Positions 21,069 through 29,701 of a stretch of 47,748 nt of DNA are shown piece by piece (the stretch's first letter is position 1; every line of letters begins with the position of its first letter). The stretch is from a virus. The position numbers and the translations under genes are program-made. A model generated the notes under the pieces. The model was not told the origin of the DNA. It ran no database searches and was given only the letters and a program-made list of their open reading frames with translations. The stretch lies in the IMG/VR virus record IMGVR_UViG_3300048997_000049, positions 1-47,748 of that record, one strand, 5' to 3'.

Positions 21069-21545
21069 ATGACGGCATATCCAGGCGCTGCAAACGCAAC
21101 GTCCCCCGTGGCCAGCAACTTGTCGCCCATTTCACTGCAAAAAGGCGAGTCAGCCTACGTGTTCGGGGTGTTGAAGGCGGGCGCAACGCAGCTGCCGATC
21201 AACGAGATGAACGTTGACGTAGAAGAGGTTAACGCGGGAACCGCGTCGATTGCGGTGCAACTTGCACAAGGTACTCAAGGCGATCCGCCGCCGATGGCCT
21301 GTATCGAAATTCACTTCGACTCGACGCCGGGCGTATTTGAGGTGGACGTACAGGAGGCGGATACCGACGCTGACGCTTTTTATATCACGCCGACAAATGC
21401 GGCCTACACGATCAACGCGGTAAATGCGACCACTTTTAATGTGCGGGTTGACTTATCTCCTACAGGTGGCAAATTTATGCGGTTGTTTGTAAAGACCTTA
21501 CCAAATGATAGCGATATGTGGGCAAAAATTACGAGACTTTCATAA
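21069..21545 (+). CDS. Putative virion decoration protein, 158 aa
   Basis: A beta-rich acidic protein without signal peptide (SPISLQKGESAYVFGVLKAG, then ASIAVQLAQGTQGDPPPM and FMRLFVKTLPNDSDMW). The alternation of strands and lack of charged helices suggest a jelly-roll or immunoglobulin-like virion surface protein, possibly a head decoration. It begins three bases after the previous stop. I recognise no family. Confidence 0.6.
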   Translation: MTAYPGAANATSPVASNLSPISLQKGESAYVFGVLKAGATQLPINEMNVDVEEVNAGTASIAVQLAQGTQGDPPPMACIEIHFDSTPGVFEVDVQEADTDADAFYITPTNAAYTINAVNATTFNVRVDLSPTGGKFMRLFVKTLPNDSDMWAKITRLS

Positions 21546-21546
21546 G

Positions 21547-23385
21547 ATGAAAAGACTGTTACAGTGGTCTCCGGCGACGACCGTGCTTGCAGGGTTGATA
21601 TTAACCCTATGGCTATCGACCGTTGTGTGGAGTCAGTCGCAGAATTTTCCGGGGGTTGGCGGTAATACTGTCATCCCTGTGTCGAGTACTTATGTACTTT
21701 CGATAAATTGTCCTTCTGGCGCCATTAATTGCTACCAAATTCACGCCGATGGCCAGTCGGTCACTGACGCGGTTTTCACTGCGTCAAGCTCCACGGTCAC
21801 GACGCCGGGAACTGACCCACCGTTCTGCAATGGTACTACGTTACCGTGCTCCACTTATTTAACCGCTCGTGGGCATACGACAGATGTCGGCACGGTATAC
21901 GCCGGGTTTTTCAACTGTCAAGCGAATAGCGAAGCGTCCTGCACTTATAACTGTGCTCAAGGAACAATCTCGGCCGTCAATTCTGCACATAGCATTACGA
22001 TTTCAGGAACGTGCACAAGTAACTCGTCGGCGACGGCCAATTCCAACAACTTCTATTGGGTCTCGGACGATTCGACCCAGTTGACAGCAGCGTTTCAAGC
22101 CATGTCCATCGCTGCAAAAGTTCTTCCCTCGACGCTAAGCTTGCCCTGCGGACTGATCGGCATGGGCACGTCAAGTTTCGTGGACCTGTCTGGCGGTACG
22201 AGGCAATGGCCCATCGGAATGAAGGGCTGCGGGCCTGGCGGCGCCACAACGATTATTCCATTCCCTAAAATGAATTGCGTAGGGGCCTCCGGTCATGGCT
22301 GCCTGATTTTTGATACCTGGTCTAACAATGTCCTAGGCGTGTTGGGAGCCGCCGACAAGTTTAGCGATCTCACGTTTTGGGGCGGCGGACTGGACGAAAA
22401 GGATGCTGCGGCAACTTACTCCGCAGATTCGGGCGTGTTCTGCAATTTCTTTTGCGAACTTGATAATATCTACGTGACCGGGTGGATTTGGAACCACCTG
22501 CCACTCTCAAGTCCTGTCTATGGAATTTACTGCCGAGCTTGCACCATGGTTGCATCGGGATCGTATGCCGGCGGCGATCCTTCTTGCAAGGCCGAGGGAA
22601 ATTCTTCGGTTCCTGCCACAATTATCGGAGGGAGTTGCGGCGCTTCATTGGGAAACGCTCTGCGAATTGGGGCGGGGCAGGTTACTACGACAGGCGTTTA
22701 TTTTAATGCCACCCGCAGCTCTAGTTTTGTAGATCCGCTACAAACCGGAGTCTACAACAATCAGGGAATTTGGGTAGACACGGGTAGTTTCATCGCTGGG
22801 ATGTGGAACGACACTGGCGGTGTGAGCATCATTAATGGCAGCACGATAAACGGTCAAGCGCAACAGTTTGACGTTGTGTTAGGTGGCGGCGAGCTACACC
22901 TCAGAAACATAAAATTAGTTCATAACGGTAATATGACTGGAGGTGCCCTCTATGACGAGGGTGGAAACCCTCCGGGATGGTTCCCCTCTGCATTGACGAA
23001 ATCTGGGGGAGTAATTTACGGAAGTGCCTCAACCACAGGTACCGTCATTACCGCTACCAAGTTGATTTTAAGTGCTGGTTGGGGAGCTTCGGCCGCTTGG
23101 ACTGGCCTCACCGGGGGAACGCAGTTATTTCAAGGTACTGTCACGAACACCGGCGCTGGGCAAGCCGCGAATCCCACGATCACTTATACGTTTCCCGTCG
23201 CGTTTTTAGACGCTACGAATCTTATTTGCGAAATGCACCAGGTTGGCGGGACGCAAGCGATTCTTGCGACGACAGAGTTTTTAACGCCTAGTTCAGTAAC
23301 TACCACAGGGGCCGTGTTTACATATAACGGAACCCCAAACGTAAGCTCAACCGAGGTGTTTCAGGGGTCGTGTAAAATACCATGA
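21547..23385 (+). CDS. Signal-peptide-bearing surface or tail-spike-like protein, 612 aa
   Basis: The ATG at 21547 begins a Sec signal peptide (ATTVLAGLILTLWLSTVVWS, then QSQNFPGVGGNTV). The mature part is Gly/Ser/Thr/Asn-rich with repeated short strands and many cysteines (KCGLIGMG-like turns, LPCSTYL, CNFFCELDNIYVTGW, GIYCRACTMV), typical of a right-handed beta-helix such as pectate-lyase-type tail spikes. The motif QNFPG after the signal peptide is shared with the 591-residue protein at 23977. It may be a host-binding or polysaccharide-degrading protein, but no catalytic residues can be named. The stop overlaps the next start. Confidence 0.7.
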   Translation: MKRLLQWSPATTVLAGLILTLWLSTVVWSQSQNFPGVGGNTVIPVSSTYVLSINCPSGAINCYQIHADGQSVTDAVFTASSSTVTTPGTDPPFCNGTTLPCSTYLTARGHTTDVGTVYAGFFNCQANSEASCTYNCAQGTISAVNSAHSITISGTCTSNSSATANSNNFYWVSDDSTQLTAAFQAMSIAAKVLPSTLSLPCGLIGMGTSSFVDLSGGTRQWPIGMKGCGPGGATTIIPFPKMNCVGASGHGCLIFDTWSNNVLGVLGAADKFSDLTFWGGGLDEKDAAATYSADSGVFCNFFCELDNIYVTGWIWNHLPLSSPVYGIYCRACTMVASGSYAGGDPSCKAEGNSSVPATIIGGSCGASLGNALRIGAGQVTTTGVYFNATRSSSFVDPLQTGVYNNQGIWVDTGSFIAGMWNDTGGVSIINGSTINGQAQQFDVVLGGGELHLRNIKLVHNGNMTGGALYDEGGNPPGWFPSALTKSGGVIYGSASTTGTVITATKLILSAGWGASAAWTGLTGGTQLFQGTVTNTGAGQAANPTITYTFPVAFLDATNLICEMHQVGGTQAILATTEFLTPSSVTTTGAVFTYNGTPNVSSTEVFQGSCKIP

Positions 23386-23621
23386 AATTGCCACTTATAA
23401 CCCGCAAAGAGTACGAGAAGAAGATCGAAATTCTTGAAAAGAGAATCTTCGACCTTGAACGTCACTTTGTAACGAAGCGAGACGAACAAGGCGTCGTCGT
23501 CGAGACGTTGGCGGATGTCCCCGTGGATAAACGCAAGGATGTTAAGAAAGCGCAGCGCGGGATGAGTTGGCAACAGCGTCGAGCAGTGCTCGAACTTACA
23601 GATGGCGGAAGGAGAAGTTAA
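23382..23621 (+). CDS. Coiled-coil small protein, 79 aa
   Basis: The ATG overlaps the preceding stop (ATGA). Residues 8-45 (RKEYEKKIEILEKRIFDLER) form a clear coiled coil with a heptad of Ile/Leu, followed by a basic tail (WQQRRAVLELTDGGRRS). It may trimerise and bind a tail spike or head vertex. No family is recognised. Confidence 0.7.
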   Translation: MKLPLITRKEYEKKIEILEKRIFDLERHFVTKRDEQGVVVETLADVPVDKRKDVKKAQRGMSWQQRRAVLELTDGGRRS

Positions 23622-23622
23622 A

Positions 23623-23937
23623 ATGACGCACTTTATGAATCCGCAGCGCGGAAAGCACATGGACGGTTCAAGTCACGAACCGCCACCTGTTGATAATGAG
23701 GAAGACGGTCAGGGGCAAGACAGCGAAAAACCGCAGATTCACATTCACTCGCACGCCAAGGGCCACACTGTTCACGTGATGCACAAGGATGGCCGGCATG
23801 AAAAGAGTGAACACGCGCACGGTGACACAGAAGGCGTGAAGCAACACATTGACAAACATCTGGGCGATGTTGGCCAAGATCATGGGAGCGAGGGAGAAGG
23901 CTCACATGAAGGTTTTGGGCTCGATACAGAGATATAA
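23623..23937 (+). CDS. Histidine-rich protein, 104 aa
   Basis: GGAGAAGTTAAA precedes the ATG. I count 16 histidines among 104 residues, most in one stretch (QIHIHSHAKGHTVHVMHK, then RHEKSEHAHGDTEGVKQH), alternating with acidic residues, so metal binding is likely. Short His-rich proteins of this pattern are found near structural genes of other phages; I know of no established function. A longer frame begins earlier, but lacks a ribosome site. Confidence 0.75.
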   Translation: MTHFMNPQRGKHMDGSSHEPPPVDNEEDGQGQDSEKPQIHIHSHAKGHTVHVMHKDGRHEKSEHAHGDTEGVKQHIDKHLGDVGQDHGSEGEGSHEGFGLDTEI

Positions 23938-23976
23938 AGAGCGGCAGCGGCCGCACTACTATAAGGAGAACGAAAA

Positions 23977-25752
23977 ATGTTGAAGAAAATAGTAAGCGTT
24001 GTGGGTTTGACGCTACTGGCGTTGGCACTGACGCTAAATGGCGTCATGCCCACACCCGTGGCCGCGCAGAACTTTCCGGGGGCGGCGGGTAACCCGTCTG
24101 TGCTGTCTCGACCGGGAGGGACGTTTTATGCACCTGCGTTTTTTTGGCAGGGTAGGTTAATTTCGGGAAATACGGCGACTGGTTCGCAATCAGTTATTTT
24201 GGTCGGGTCTACCGGCGGTTCTAGTGGGTTGCAACTTACTGACGGTACGACAATTCCCGTGCAGACCGTATTTTCGACGTTGACCCCAGTTGTATTTGAT
24301 CTCGGGCAAGGAGCGCAGGAAAGTGTAACACCGACGGCCGTATCTGTTGGGACTTGCCCGTCAGGTAATTTGGGAATTGGTGGGTCGCTTACCTGCGTCA
24401 CGTTTACCGGGTCATTTGTTAATACTCACGGGCAGTCGGCGGTTGTGGCCGACGGGACGTTTGGCCTTCAGACCGCGATTAACTACGCCTCGCAAATTGG
24501 TAGTGGCGTTGTGTCGGTGGATACCGCTTGGAGACAAATGGGCGGCACAAATGCGATGCTTACCGCCGCAATACCATACCATGACATTTCAATCATGGAT
24601 ACTAGTTTTGGCGTTCCACAATTTTGGAACGCGCAGGGTGGGGCAACAGCGATTGCAACGCCAGCAACTTTGATCGCGGCTACCGCAGGTTTTAGTGTTA
24701 ATGGCGCAAATCTTACCGGTGGATTTTATACCGGTAATAGCACTTATATCGCTTGCATCGCTTACGTGGACATCGCTGGTCAAGAAGGGCCGTGTTCCGC
24801 TTCGTTTACTATTGCCACCAGTGGCGTAGCCGCAACTGATCAGATCGGTTTTACTGCGCCTGCTGCTTCGACTGGCGCAGTTGGGTACACCATTTATATC
24901 ACGCTGGCTAGCGGCGCTTACACGTCGGCCTATAAAGTGCCGTTGGTATCTCAACCAACCGTCGTTGGTGTGTACCCCGTGGCTAACGGGGTTTGTACCT
25001 TAACACAGGTTGAAACTATTACGCCCGCTTGTGCTTTAGGGAATGTAACATATGCTCAAACTGGTAGCGGCGCCGTTGTCTCGGCATTGACTCTAAACAC
25101 GTCTCCAATTGAACCCCAAGCAAGCATCGTTTCTACCACGTCCATTTTTGTTCCCAATCCAGGCGGTCGAACGGCTTATACTTACACTCCTGGTAATCAT
25201 ATTGGGATGCCTGGTATGATTGCGTCGTCTCTTGCATTCCCAGTTTCAGGAAGTGCGGCGACTACCGTTCCTACCGTTTTGGGAACTGTTAATCTTGCCC
25301 CAGGTGTAATGAACTTTGTTGGACGTACTCTTGAAATTTGCGGTAAGTCGGGTATCTCAACAGGTTCTACGACAACGATCCTTACTGTTTCTTTTCAGTG
25401 GGATTCGATGGGACAGAATACAGCTGGGGCCGGGGTAACGATTGGAACGCTCGGATTAACTCCCGTTGCAGCATTTTCGACGAAGGAAATGGACACCTGG
25501 TGCGAAGATTTTATGACTACCGCGGTTGGGGCAACGGCAACTGGCGGGTCAATAAATACAGTGGGCGGTTTCATTAATACTTCTGGCGTTTCTACGGCGG
25601 CGGCTGGACAAGGAGCCGGTAGTGACCCAACATTGGGTGCGACCGCTTCATTGAATCTTGCGGCCGACGCCCGTATTAACGTCGTCTATACCCATACCAC
25701 GGGAACCTTCGCACCTACATTGCAGGGTCTCACGGTTAAGGTTCTAAACTAA
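23977..25752 (+). CDS. Signal-peptide-bearing surface or tail protein, 591 aa
   Basis: AAGGAGAACGAAAA precedes the ATG. The signal peptide (VGLTLLALALTLNGVMPTPV, cleavage near VAAQ) leads to QNFPGAAGNPSVLSRPGG, the same start as the protein at 21547. The mature part is Gly/Thr/Ser/Ala-rich and beta-forming, with a segment TFGLQTAINYASQIG that resembles the pectate-lyase-like entry to beta-helix domains, and a distal jelly-roll-like part (VPTVLGTVNLAPGVMNFVG). Probably a receptor-binding or decoration protein. Why a virion-type protein should carry a Sec signal is unexplained. Confidence 0.7.
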   Translation: MLKKIVSVVGLTLLALALTLNGVMPTPVAAQNFPGAAGNPSVLSRPGGTFYAPAFFWQGRLISGNTATGSQSVILVGSTGGSSGLQLTDGTTIPVQTVFSTLTPVVFDLGQGAQESVTPTAVSVGTCPSGNLGIGGSLTCVTFTGSFVNTHGQSAVVADGTFGLQTAINYASQIGSGVVSVDTAWRQMGGTNAMLTAAIPYHDISIMDTSFGVPQFWNAQGGATAIATPATLIAATAGFSVNGANLTGGFYTGNSTYIACIAYVDIAGQEGPCSASFTIATSGVAATDQIGFTAPAASTGAVGYTIYITLASGAYTSAYKVPLVSQPTVVGVYPVANGVCTLTQVETITPACALGNVTYAQTGSGAVVSALTLNTSPIEPQASIVSTTSIFVPNPGGRTAYTYTPGNHIGMPGMIASSLAFPVSGSAATTVPTVLGTVNLAPGVMNFVGRTLEICGKSGISTGSTTTILTVSFQWDSMGQNTAGAGVTIGTLGLTPVAAFSTKEMDTWCEDFMTTAVGATATGGSINTVGGFINTSGVSTAAAGQGAGSDPTLGATASLNLAADARINVVYTHTTGTFAPTLQGLTVKVLN

Positions 25753-25905
25753 ATGCCTTGGGTTTCAAAAGCGCAGGCCGCGTGGGGAAATAGCCCATCA
25801 GGAGTTGCGGCCTTGGGAAAAGAAGGCGTAAAAGAATGGAATCGCGCAACACCGAAGGGTAGTTTGAAGAAAAAGCATGTTGGGGTGAGGAAAAAGAAAA
25901 AGTGA
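25753..25905 (+). CDS. Small basic protein preceding the portal, 50 aa
   Basis: Starts directly at the previous stop. The sequence MPWVSKAQAAWGNSPSGV, then LGKEGVKEWNRATPKG and a Lys-rich tail, matches a frequent small phage protein pattern (PWVSxxQxxWGNSPxGxxALG) found next to portal or capsid genes. It is probably a minor virion or assembly protein; the role is not known to me. Its stop overlaps the GTG start of the portal (GTGA). Confidence 0.75.
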   Translation: MPWVSKAQAAWGNSPSGVAALGKEGVKEWNRATPKGSLKKKHVGVRKKKK

Positions 25906-28349
25906 TAGACGAAGACAAACTCGACTTGCAACCTGAAACTGATGAATCGTCTGAAACTGACGAGTCGTTAGAATTAGGTTCATCTGACCCGCTCGAAGGC
26001 GATGAAGACGCTCAAAATGCGTTGATTGCCCTCTACGCGCAGTGCAAGAGCGATGATCGTTACCCGCGGGTTGTTGAAGTAAAAGATGTAAAGCAAGAGG
26101 AGTTTTATTGGGGCGGTAGGCAATATATCTGGTGGTCAACCCAAGATCAGAAATGGAATTTGCCGACACAGCAAGTTTCAGGGGATATTGACGTTGAAGA
26201 CATGCCGCGATTTGAGTTTGTGACGAATATCTATCAAGCTCGCGGGTTGATGATGATTGCGGCGGTTGCGGGCGCGCCGCCGCGGATTCGATTCTTCCCG
26301 AATGACGCAGACGACCAGGCCGACCTCGAAACTTCCGAGGCGCGAACAAAGCTTGCGAAGTTAATCGAACGGTGGAATCCGCCACAGAAGCTTTTGCAGG
26401 AAGAAACGTATCACGCCTGGACAGGCGGGTTTATCGCCTGGTGGTCGCGGTTCATTCCCAACGGTGAAAAGTACGGAGTTGACCAGTTTCAGACAATGAA
26501 GCAAGGGCAACAAGACGTAGACAAGTCAATTCTATGCCCACAGTGTGGTTGGTCTGCACCAGCCGATCAGGCAGTACCACCAGTGCCTTGTCCGCAGTGT
26601 GGCGCGATGTTAAGCGAAGAAAACATTACCGAGGAAGAACCGATTCCGACGCTTGAGGACGGTGACGATCAAGAAATTGCGAAGGGTCGCCAAGTCATCA
26701 GCGTCTATGGGGCGTTGAACTGCTCTCGTCCGATGCACACGAACCACCAAAGCCAGTGGCATTACTTCGGTCTTGAAGAAGAATTTCACTACGCGATCTT
26801 ACGTGCCGAATTTGAAGATAAGGCTGATAAGATTAGGCCTGGTGCAAGTCAAGGACCTGACGATATTTTTGAGCGGAATGCACGGCTCGCCGTTGCGGAG
26901 AATACGAGACTTGTCTCGCAATCTGGCGCAAGTACGCAAAAACTTTGTACGTTGGTTCGAGCCTGGTTTCGACCGTCGGCCTTTTGGATGATCGAAGATA
27001 AATCGACGCGAGATAAGTTGAAGCAAACATTCCCCCGTGGCTGTCGCCTGGAGTTTACAGGTACCACGTTTTGCAAAAGTGTGTCTGAGTCGATGGATGA
27101 TGCGATTGTATCATGTCACGCAATGCCAGGGCGCGGCCAGCATCGCCCATCGTGCGGGCGATCGATGGTTTCGATTCAGGATCGCGTCAATACGTTCTCA
27201 AACATTGAGGCGGAAACGTATGAATATGGCATTCCGATTACTTATCGGGCCGCAGATACTTTTGCATCAGATGCGAATGAGGATCAACGAGCAGCGCCGG
27301 GTTTGGAGATCGAAGTGGCTTTGGGGCCGAGCCAGATTATTCAGAACCGCATTATGCAGGTACGGGCCGACACTACATCTCCTGATATGTATAAGCATAA
27401 TAATGAGCTTATTGGTCCTATTGCTGACCAAATTACAGGAACTTATCCTGCCGTAACGGGTGCGGGAGCGGATCAAGGCGCGCCGGAAACCGTCGGGCAG
27501 CAAGCGATGCAGCGGGACCAAGCGATGGGCCGTATGGGCATCTTTTACGTCAACTTGAAACAGGCTCATGCAGATGTAATGACCATCTCGTGCCGCATCT
27601 TTGAGCAGAACACGACCGGACAGGTAAAGATACCGACATTAGGTGCGTCGGGAGACTTTGAATCTGAAGCGGTTGACATATCGGCGCTTGAGGGTGACGC
27701 TGAGGCGTATCCAGAGGGGGATGAGAATTTCCCCGAATTGTGGAACCAGCAGCGCGCTACAATGATGTCCATTATGGACACTCCCTATGGCGCTGAACTT
27801 GCGAAGGACCCGGATAATGCCGAACTGTTCTCGAAGATGACGGGGATCAATGGCCTCAAAATTCCAGGACGGGATGCGTGGCAGAAACAACTTAAAGAGA
27901 TTTCTGACCTTACGAAGATTCCTAATGGAGAAGAAATGCTTGCGGGCATCGCACCACAAGTTGAAGTCGATTCAGATGATTTTCACGAGATTGAGTCGGC
28001 GGCGTGTAAGTGGTGGATGAGCAGCAAGAAAGGTCAAGAGTTAAAACGTCAGAATCCGATGGGTTTTATGGCGGTAAAACAACACAAGGCTGAGCATGAC
28101 CACGCAATCCCACCGCCACCGCCTGCGGAGAAGCCTATCGGGCGTAATGTGACTTCTAATGTGAAGGATATGCCGCCTGAAGCGCAGGCGCAATGGTTTG
28201 AGAAGGAGTTGGGTATTAAGGTTGATCCACAAGCATTTATACAGCAAGTAGCATTTGAGAAGGCAAAGAAACCCGCAACGGGCCTGGCTGGCCCGACCGC
28301 GCCGCCTAAGGGTGAGTCGGTAAATCAGCCTAGCGGGTTAGGAGCGTAA
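25902..28349 (+). CDS. Portal protein with an inserted zinc ribbon
   Basis: An 815-residue portal of the large podovirus type. After an acidic N-terminus, the clip/stem region contains FVTNIYQARGLMMIAAVAGA and TKLAKLIERWNPPQKLLQEE; the C-terminal part has QQAMQRDQAMGRMGIFYVNL and a final acidic/proline-rich tail. An insertion at about residues 211-234 carries two CPQCG knuckles, a complete zinc ribbon not expected in a portal. The ring would dock the terminase and the connector and let DNA pass. GTG start overlapping the previous stop. Annotation rests on length, gene order (terminase, portal, scaffold, capsid) and pattern. Confidence 0.82.
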   Translation: MIDEDKLDLQPETDESSETDESLELGSSDPLEGDEDAQNALIALYAQCKSDDRYPRVVEVKDVKQEEFYWGGRQYIWWSTQDQKWNLPTQQVSGDIDVEDMPRFEFVTNIYQARGLMMIAAVAGAPPRIRFFPNDADDQADLETSEARTKLAKLIERWNPPQKLLQEETYHAWTGGFIAWWSRFIPNGEKYGVDQFQTMKQGQQDVDKSILCPQCGWSAPADQAVPPVPCPQCGAMLSEENITEEEPIPTLEDGDDQEIAKGRQVISVYGALNCSRPMHTNHQSQWHYFGLEEEFHYAILRAEFEDKADKIRPGASQGPDDIFERNARLAVAENTRLVSQSGASTQKLCTLVRAWFRPSAFWMIEDKSTRDKLKQTFPRGCRLEFTGTTFCKSVSESMDDAIVSCHAMPGRGQHRPSCGRSMVSIQDRVNTFSNIEAETYEYGIPITYRAADTFASDANEDQRAAPGLEIEVALGPSQIIQNRIMQVRADTTSPDMYKHNNELIGPIADQITGTYPAVTGAGADQGAPETVGQQAMQRDQAMGRMGIFYVNLKQAHADVMTISCRIFEQNTTGQVKIPTLGASGDFESEAVDISALEGDAEAYPEGDENFPELWNQQRATMMSIMDTPYGAELAKDPDNAELFSKMTGINGLKIPGRDAWQKQLKEISDLTKIPNGEEMLAGIAPQVEVDSDDFHEIESAACKWWMSSKKGQELKRQNPMGFMAVKQHKAEHDHAIPPPPPAEKPIGRNVTSNVKDMPPEAQAQWFEKELGIKVDPQAFIQQVAFEKAKKPATGLAGPTAPPKGESVNQPSGLGA

Positions 28350-28351
28350 TC

Positions 28352-29689
28352 ATGGAAGGCGAAGAACTACTCACAGTTGACACAGGAGCAATCGAGGACG
28401 CCGGTGGAGACCTTGATCTTGGAGCAGTTACTGAAGAAACTAGCACCGATACCGACTCGTCCGTTGACGAAACGACTAAAATTGCCGACGAGTCAACCGA
28501 AGAGGAACAGCCCAAAACGTCAAAAGAAGAACCTGAATTAGCTGAGTTCCACGGGCAGGTATCGTCGAAACTTCGGGCAATTGTGAAACAAGCTCCTGAA
28601 CTTGCGCAGGTATTTCAGAAGTATCCGAAGTTGAAGGATCAGATCGAGGCCACCTTCCGCCGAGAGACGGCTTTGCGGGAAGTATTCCCCACTGTGGCTG
28701 AAGCGCGGTTCATGCGAGATCAGTTCCCGAACGGGCAGGCCGACGTACAAGCGCTTCGCGATGACGTTCAGGAGCTTGAAGCCCTCGACCAGGCATTTGA
28801 CAAGCGCGGGCAGGATGGCACGTTTCCTGGGCATCGCACGATCATCAGCAATATGTTCGAGCGCAATCAGGAAACCGCCGTCTCATTTATGAAGGAGTTT
28901 CCCAAGGTTTGGGCACAACTTCATCGTGACAGCTACGATGAAGTCATGGGAAAAGTTGTAGGCGCCACGTTGAACGCGCGAGGAGTTCCCGATTATATCG
29001 GGCGGCTTGCCGAATCCTTGAAAGAGGATCAGCCCGACGCTTACCAAGGGTTGATGAGTGTAGTTGCGTGGATGCAGAAGTTTAGCGCCGACAAACCCCA
29101 GCCGAGTGAAGATGAACAGCGACTTTCACGAGATAAGGCCGAATTTAACCGGGAGCGCGGAGAATCGAATAAGCAAGTAAACCAGCGATTTCACAGTGAA
29201 TTTATCGCCTCATCTAAAAAATTACAGACAAGTACGATTTCACTTCACCCTGCAATAAAGAGGCTTGAGTTGGTTAAGGCGTTATCTCCCGAAAAGCGAG
29301 CGTCAATCATCGAGCAGATTCGAGTAAATACCGAGCGGTTGTTGTCGAAAAGTCCCTCGTTTATGAGAAAACTTCGACCGCTCTACGAAGCGCGCAACCT
29401 CGAAGAGATTGAGAAATTGCAAAAGGCCGCATGGTCTCAACCGTGGCTAATTAACTCACAAATTCGTCGGGTACTTTCAAAAGAAGTACCTCAGATGGTA
29501 CAGCAGAATCGGGATGCCGCGGCACGACGCGCCGGTACTACGCGGCAGGCTTCTCCTGTAAACTCCGGTGAAAAGCAACCTACCACCGCCCGTAAGGGAG
29601 CTCGACAGGTTGGTGGACGGTGGTACAAAGAAGACGGGAAACTGTTTTCAACCGCAGAGTTACTTGCAGGAAAGCATCTTCAAACTTAA
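28352..29689 (+). CDS. Putative scaffolding protein, 445 aa
   Basis: AGGAG seven bases upstream. Residues 1-65 are extremely acidic (VTEETSTDTDSSVDETTK) and the middle is helical with many charged residues (LRDDVQELEALDQAFDKR, RLSRDKAEFNRERGE); the C-terminus is basic (AARRAGTTRQASPV, then RQVGGRWYKEDGK). A long acidic/coiled protein between portal and major capsid protein is the usual position and character of a scaffold. The basic tail would contact the capsid shell. No protease motif was seen. Confidence 0.75.
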   Translation: MEGEELLTVDTGAIEDAGGDLDLGAVTEETSTDTDSSVDETTKIADESTEEEQPKTSKEEPELAEFHGQVSSKLRAIVKQAPELAQVFQKYPKLKDQIEATFRRETALREVFPTVAEARFMRDQFPNGQADVQALRDDVQELEALDQAFDKRGQDGTFPGHRTIISNMFERNQETAVSFMKEFPKVWAQLHRDSYDEVMGKVVGATLNARGVPDYIGRLAESLKEDQPDAYQGLMSVVAWMQKFSADKPQPSEDEQRLSRDKAEFNRERGESNKQVNQRFHSEFIASSKKLQTSTISLHPAIKRLELVKALSPEKRASIIEQIRVNTERLLSKSPSFMRKLRPLYEARNLEEIEKLQKAAWSQPWLINSQIRRVLSKEVPQMVQQNRDAAARRAGTTRQASPVNSGEKQPTTARKGARQVGGRWYKEDGKLFSTAELLAGKHLQT

Positions 29690-29701
29690 AGGAGAAAATA
29701 T

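Noticed and set aside
25798-26385. A 195-codon minus-strand frame opposite the start of the portal gene
   Set aside because: It has no ribosome site and is antisense to the portal and the small PWVSKAQ gene.
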